Part shown: positions 5,791 through 8,102 of the stretch, in pieces | How positions within the stretch are numbered: the stretch's first letter is position 1 | How the letters are laid out: each line of letters opens with the position of its first letter | Origin: Gemmatimonadota bacterium | Lineage (GTDB): Bacteria; Gemmatimonadota; Gemmatimonadetes; Gemmatimonadales; GWC2-71-9 | Direction: 5' to 3' | Length of the DNA: 8,102 nucleotides | Assembly (NCBI GenBank): GCA_003221085.1 | Contig: QHUD01000020.1 | Span: forward strand, 1-8,102 | Program-made: the position numbers and the translations under genes | Notes under the pieces: model-generated | What the model was told of the DNA's origin: nothing | The model's database searches: none | Seen by the model: the letters and a program-made list of their open reading frames with translations, nothing else

Positions 5791-7124
5791 CCGGGTCGCT
5801 CGCCCGTCTCGTCTTTCCCTCGCTGCGCTGGCGCCGCGAGAGTTTCGCGCACGAGCGCTCCAAGATCGACGCCGCGCTCGCCGCCGGTGTGGGCGGATTT
5901 ATCGTCTTCGGTGCGGCGCGCGAGTCAGTCGCCACGCTCACGCGGGAGCTCGTGGAGCAAGCGGGACGCCCGCTGCTCGTGGGTGCGGACCTGGAGCGGG
6001 GCCCGGCCCAGCAGGTCCAGGGGCTCACGGAGCTGCCGCCGCCCGCGGCGCTCGGGTGGATCGACGATCTGGACGCCACCCGCACCTGCGGGATGATCAC
6101 CGCGACCGAGGCGCGCTCGGTCGGGATCAACTGGGCGTTCGCTCCCGTGTGCGATCTCGATCTCGAGTCCCAGAACCCGATCGTTCAGACGCGCGCCTTC
6201 GGCGCCGACCCGGTGCGGGTGGGCGAGCAGGCAGCCGTGTGGATCCGCGGGGCTCAGGAGCACGGCGTCCTGGCGTGCGCCAAGCACTATCCCGGCCACG
6301 GGCGCACCACCCAGGACTCACACGCGACGCTGCCGCGCGTGCACGCGGCCCTCACCGCCGCCGAGCGAGCGGCGAGCTTCTCGCCCGACATATTGGGTTA
6401 CCTCCGGGACACGCTCAACTTCGGCGGCCTCGTCGTCACCGATGCGCTGATCATGGCGGGGGCCCGGGCCGCGCAGCCGGTGCCTGCCGCGACCGTGGGC
6501 GCAGTGGCCGCCGGGTGCGATGCGCTCTTGTACCCTGAGAACTTCACGAGCGTCGTCGCCGCGCTGGACCGCGCCGTCGGTGCGGAAATCTCGTCCGCCC
6601 GGGCGGACGAGGCGCTCGCGCACTACGACGCCGCGCTGGCCGCGTGGGGTGTGCTGCCCGACCAGGGGGAGCCGGACCTCTTGGGCCATGCGGCGTTCGC
6701 GGATGCGCTCGCCGACCGGGCGGCTCACCTGGTGCGCGGTGATGCCCCGAACATCCGGGTACCCCTCACCGTGTCGATCGTCGATGATGATGTGGGCGGT
6801 CCGTACACGGTCGGACCGCGAGATGTGTTCCACCGGACGCTACGGGAGGCGGGGGTCTCCCTCGTGCAACGTGCAACCGGGAACCTGCAACGCATTGTCT
6901 TGTTGTACGCCGAGCCCCGCTCGTGGAAGGGCCGGGCCGACCTCGGCGCGCGCTCGCGCGCGGCCCTACGCCGTCTCGTGCCCGGGGCGCAGCTGGTGGT
7001 GCTGCTCGGCCATCCGCGCCTCGCGGCGCAGATCCCCGGCACCGCCCCCATCCTCTTATGTTGGCACGGGCAGGCGCTCATGCAGCGCGCCGCCGCCCGA
7101 CGCGTGGTGAACTGGCTGAGGTGA
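5787..7124 (+). CDS. GH3-family beta-N-acetylglucosaminidase-like protein (NagZ-like) with internal gap
   Basis: This 445-residue protein belongs to glycoside hydrolase family 3. NagZ members remove GlcNAc from GlcNAc-anhydroMurNAc peptides, the step before AnmK and MurQ. Visible motifs: VGGFIVFG (35-42), GADLERGPAQQ (66-76), NWAFAPVCDLD (115-125), KHYPGHG (166-172), the DSH general acid/base dyad (Asp 177, His 179), and VVTDALIM with presumed nucleophile Asp 219. About 300-445 form a shortened second domain, as in two-domain GH3 proteins, ending LVVLLGHPRLAAQIPG...WHGQALMQRAA. The distance from DSH to the Asp nucleophile is about 29 residues shorter than in V. cholerae NagZ as I recall it: the segment with the AHV-type strand is missing at about residue 195, so activity is uncertain. 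The start is the GTG at 5787 in a GTGA overlap with the anmK stop; the frame is open further upstream, but that part is a shadow of anmK. No signal peptide is present, so it is cytoplasmic. Confidence 0.88.
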   Translation: MTGSLARLVFPSLRWRRESFAHERSKIDAALAAGVGGFIVFGAARESVATLTRELVEQAGRPLLVGADLERGPAQQVQGLTELPPPAALGWIDDLDATRTCGMITATEARSVGINWAFAPVCDLDLESQNPIVQTRAFGADPVRVGEQAAVWIRGAQEHGVLACAKHYPGHGRTTQDSHATLPRVHAALTAAERAASFSPDILGYLRDTLNFGGLVVTDALIMAGARAAQPVPAATVGAVAAGCDALLYPENFTSVVAALDRAVGAEISSARADEALAHYDAALAAWGVLPDQGEPDLLGHAAFADALADRAAHLVRGDAPNIRVPLTVSIVDDDVGGPYTVGPRDVFHRTLREAGVSLVQRATGNLQRIVLLYAEPRSWKGRADLGARSRAALRRLVPGAQLVVLLGHPRLAAQIPGTAPILLCWHGQALMQRAAARRVVNWLR

Positions 7125-7181
7125 AGGGCCACGTGAAGACTTGCCCGACGCGCGCGCCGGAGAGGAACGTGAACTGGACGG

Positions 7182-8102
7182 TCACTGGCTCCGGTTGGCC
7201 AGGTAGAGCGCCACGGCCGCGGCCGCCGCCATGACGAGCAGCGCGATCACGCGCCGGCGATTATGCGCCGCGGGCTCGGGGACCGGGCTCCCACGGTAGA
7301 CCGGCACCGGCTCCGTGCTGGTCTCGGTGTCGATGAGCGGGTACACCTGATGGCCCATCTGTCCGTTGGGGTCCGGCGGCCGCAGCCCCTCGCCGTCGAA
7401 CCGCGCCAGCACGACCGTGATGTTGTCCGGGCCACCGCGCTCGTTGGCGAGCGCGATCAGCCTGTCGCACGCGGCCTGCAGGTCCCGCTCGCGCGTCGCG
7501 ATGGCGGCGATCTCTTCCTTCTGTACCTGGCCCGACAGGCCGTCGGAGCACAGCACCAGGATGTCGCCCTTGCGCACCTCCTGATGGGTGAGATCGACCT
7601 TGACGCGCGCGTCGGGTCCCAGGGCCTGGAGGATGATGTTGCGGCGCTCGCTCCTCGCCGCTTCCTCCTCCGTCAGCTCGCCTGCTTCGACCAGGCGCTG
7701 CATCAGCGACTGATCCCTCGTGAGCTGCACCGCCTCCCCGTTCCGGATCAGGTAGGCGCGGCTGTCGCCCACCTGGGTTAGGAAGAAGTGATCGGCCAGC
7801 ACCCCGACGGCAGTGGTGGTGGTTCCCATCCCGCGGACTTCGGGGTGTTTCGCGGCGTACGCGTGGATTTGCTCGTTCGCTACCTCCACCGCTTCCTTCA
7901 GACGGTACGCGAACCGCTGGGCCGTCACCTCCCGCTCGGTCCCCCACCCCCGAATCAGCTGCCGGTAGATCGTGTCGGTCGCCATCTCGCTCGCGAGCTC
8001 GCCGGCGGCGGCGCCGCCCATCCCGTCGGCGACGACGAACAGCGAGCCCCGCTCACCCACCTCGTGGGCGCGCACGGTGGGTTGGAGCGATGCCTCGTGG
8101 CG
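7182..8102 (-). CDS. PP2C-type Ser/Thr protein phosphatase with C-terminal membrane anchor, N-terminus cut off
   Basis: The visible 306 residues are most of a metal-dependent PP2C (PPM) phosphatase of the bacterial Stp/PrpC kind, which removes phosphate from Ser/Thr residues placed by Hanks-type kinases. Numbered from the window edge, it has VADGMGG (24-30, metal-binding Asp 26), GMGTTTT (91-97), GDSR (112-115), SDGL (186-189) and GGPDNIT (223-229), so the metal ligands in view are intact. A Pro-rich linker (about 240-280) leads to one hydrophobic helix (VIALLVMAAAAAVALYL) and a short NRSQ tail, which puts the enzyme on the cytoplasmic face of the membrane. The frame is open to the right edge. 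The first family motif (HNED) is not visible and must lie outside, so the internal GTG at 8075 is not the start. It is convergent with the recycling operon, leaving a 57-base gap in which I see no clear terminator. Confidence 0.94.
   Translation of the reverse strand, partial: RHEASLQPTVRAHEVGERGSLFVVADGMGGAAAGELASEMATDTIYRQLIRGWGTEREVTAQRFAYRLKEAVEVANEQIHAYAAKHPEVRGMGTTTTAVGVLADHFFLTQVGDSRAYLIRNGEAVQLTRDQSLMQRLVEAGELTEEEAARSERRNIILQALGPDARVKVDLTHQEVRKGDILVLCSDGLSGQVQKEEIAAIATRERDLQAACDRLIALANERGGPDNITVVLARFDGEGLRPPDPNGQMGHQVYPLIDTETSTEPVPVYRGSPVPEPAAHNRRRVIALLVMAAAAAVALYLANRSQ

Noticed and set aside
7125..7181. Intrinsic terminator between the convergent GH3 and PP2C genes
   Set aside because: Only weak GGGC/GCCC pairing with a 12-base loop and no T-tract on either strand.
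8073..8075. GTG at 8075 as the start of the PP2C phosphatase
   Set aside because: The first metal-binding motif of the family is still missing at this point, and the frame stays open to the window edge.

Overview
The window is high-GC bacterial DNA with strongly G/C-ending codons and densely packed genes. Short hairpin-rich intergenic repeats sit between genes. The wording of the GH3 hydrolase and of the zipper-type lipoprotein resembles proteins I associate with Gemmatimonadota, with Acidobacteriota as the alternative. This is an inference from remembered family patterns, not a database result.

Layout. (1) 2-379 (+): C-terminal end of a CcdA-type thiol-disulfide membrane transporter, cut by the left edge. 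(2) 380-575: a cluster of four small hairpins, then a 13-bp tandem duplication and a good ribosome binding site. (3) 576-1355 (+): a lipoprotein with a charged Pro/Ala/Lys linker, a beta-rich domain and a glycine zipper. (4) 1356-1555: two inverted, REP-like hairpin repeats enclosing a terminator-like stem, between convergent genes. (5) 1556-3367 (-): gamma-glutamyltransferase made as a lipoprotein, with a palindrome at its promoter and an apparently leaderless start. (6) 3368-3739: divergent intergenic region holding what looks like the decayed C-terminal end of a DoxX-type membrane protein and a degenerate second copy of the palindrome. (7) 3740-7124 (+): a three-gene operon, murQ - anmK - GH3 (NagZ-like), each junction a 4-base GTGA overlap. 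(8) 7182-8102 (-): a PP2C-type Ser/Thr phosphatase with a C-terminal membrane anchor, cut by the right edge.

How the genes work together. The core is a cell-wall recycling cassette. A NagZ-like beta-N-acetylglucosaminidase releases GlcNAc from muropeptides, AnmK phosphorylates 1,6-anhydro-MurNAc to MurNAc-6-P, and MurQ cleaves the lactyl ether to give GlcNAc-6-P. The divergent exported gamma-glutamyltransferase acts on gamma-glutamyl bonds outside the cytoplasm. It may deal with glutathione-like peptides or, more speculatively, with gamma-glutamyl cell-wall peptides. The PP2C phosphatase is of the kind that reverses Ser/Thr kinase signalling.

The strongest anomaly is that the GH3 protein lacks about 30 residues between its conserved His motif and its catalytic Asp strand. 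This is where other NagZ proteins have a barrel strand carrying the AHV-type motif. I do not see a clearly new defence, mobile or biosynthetic system here.
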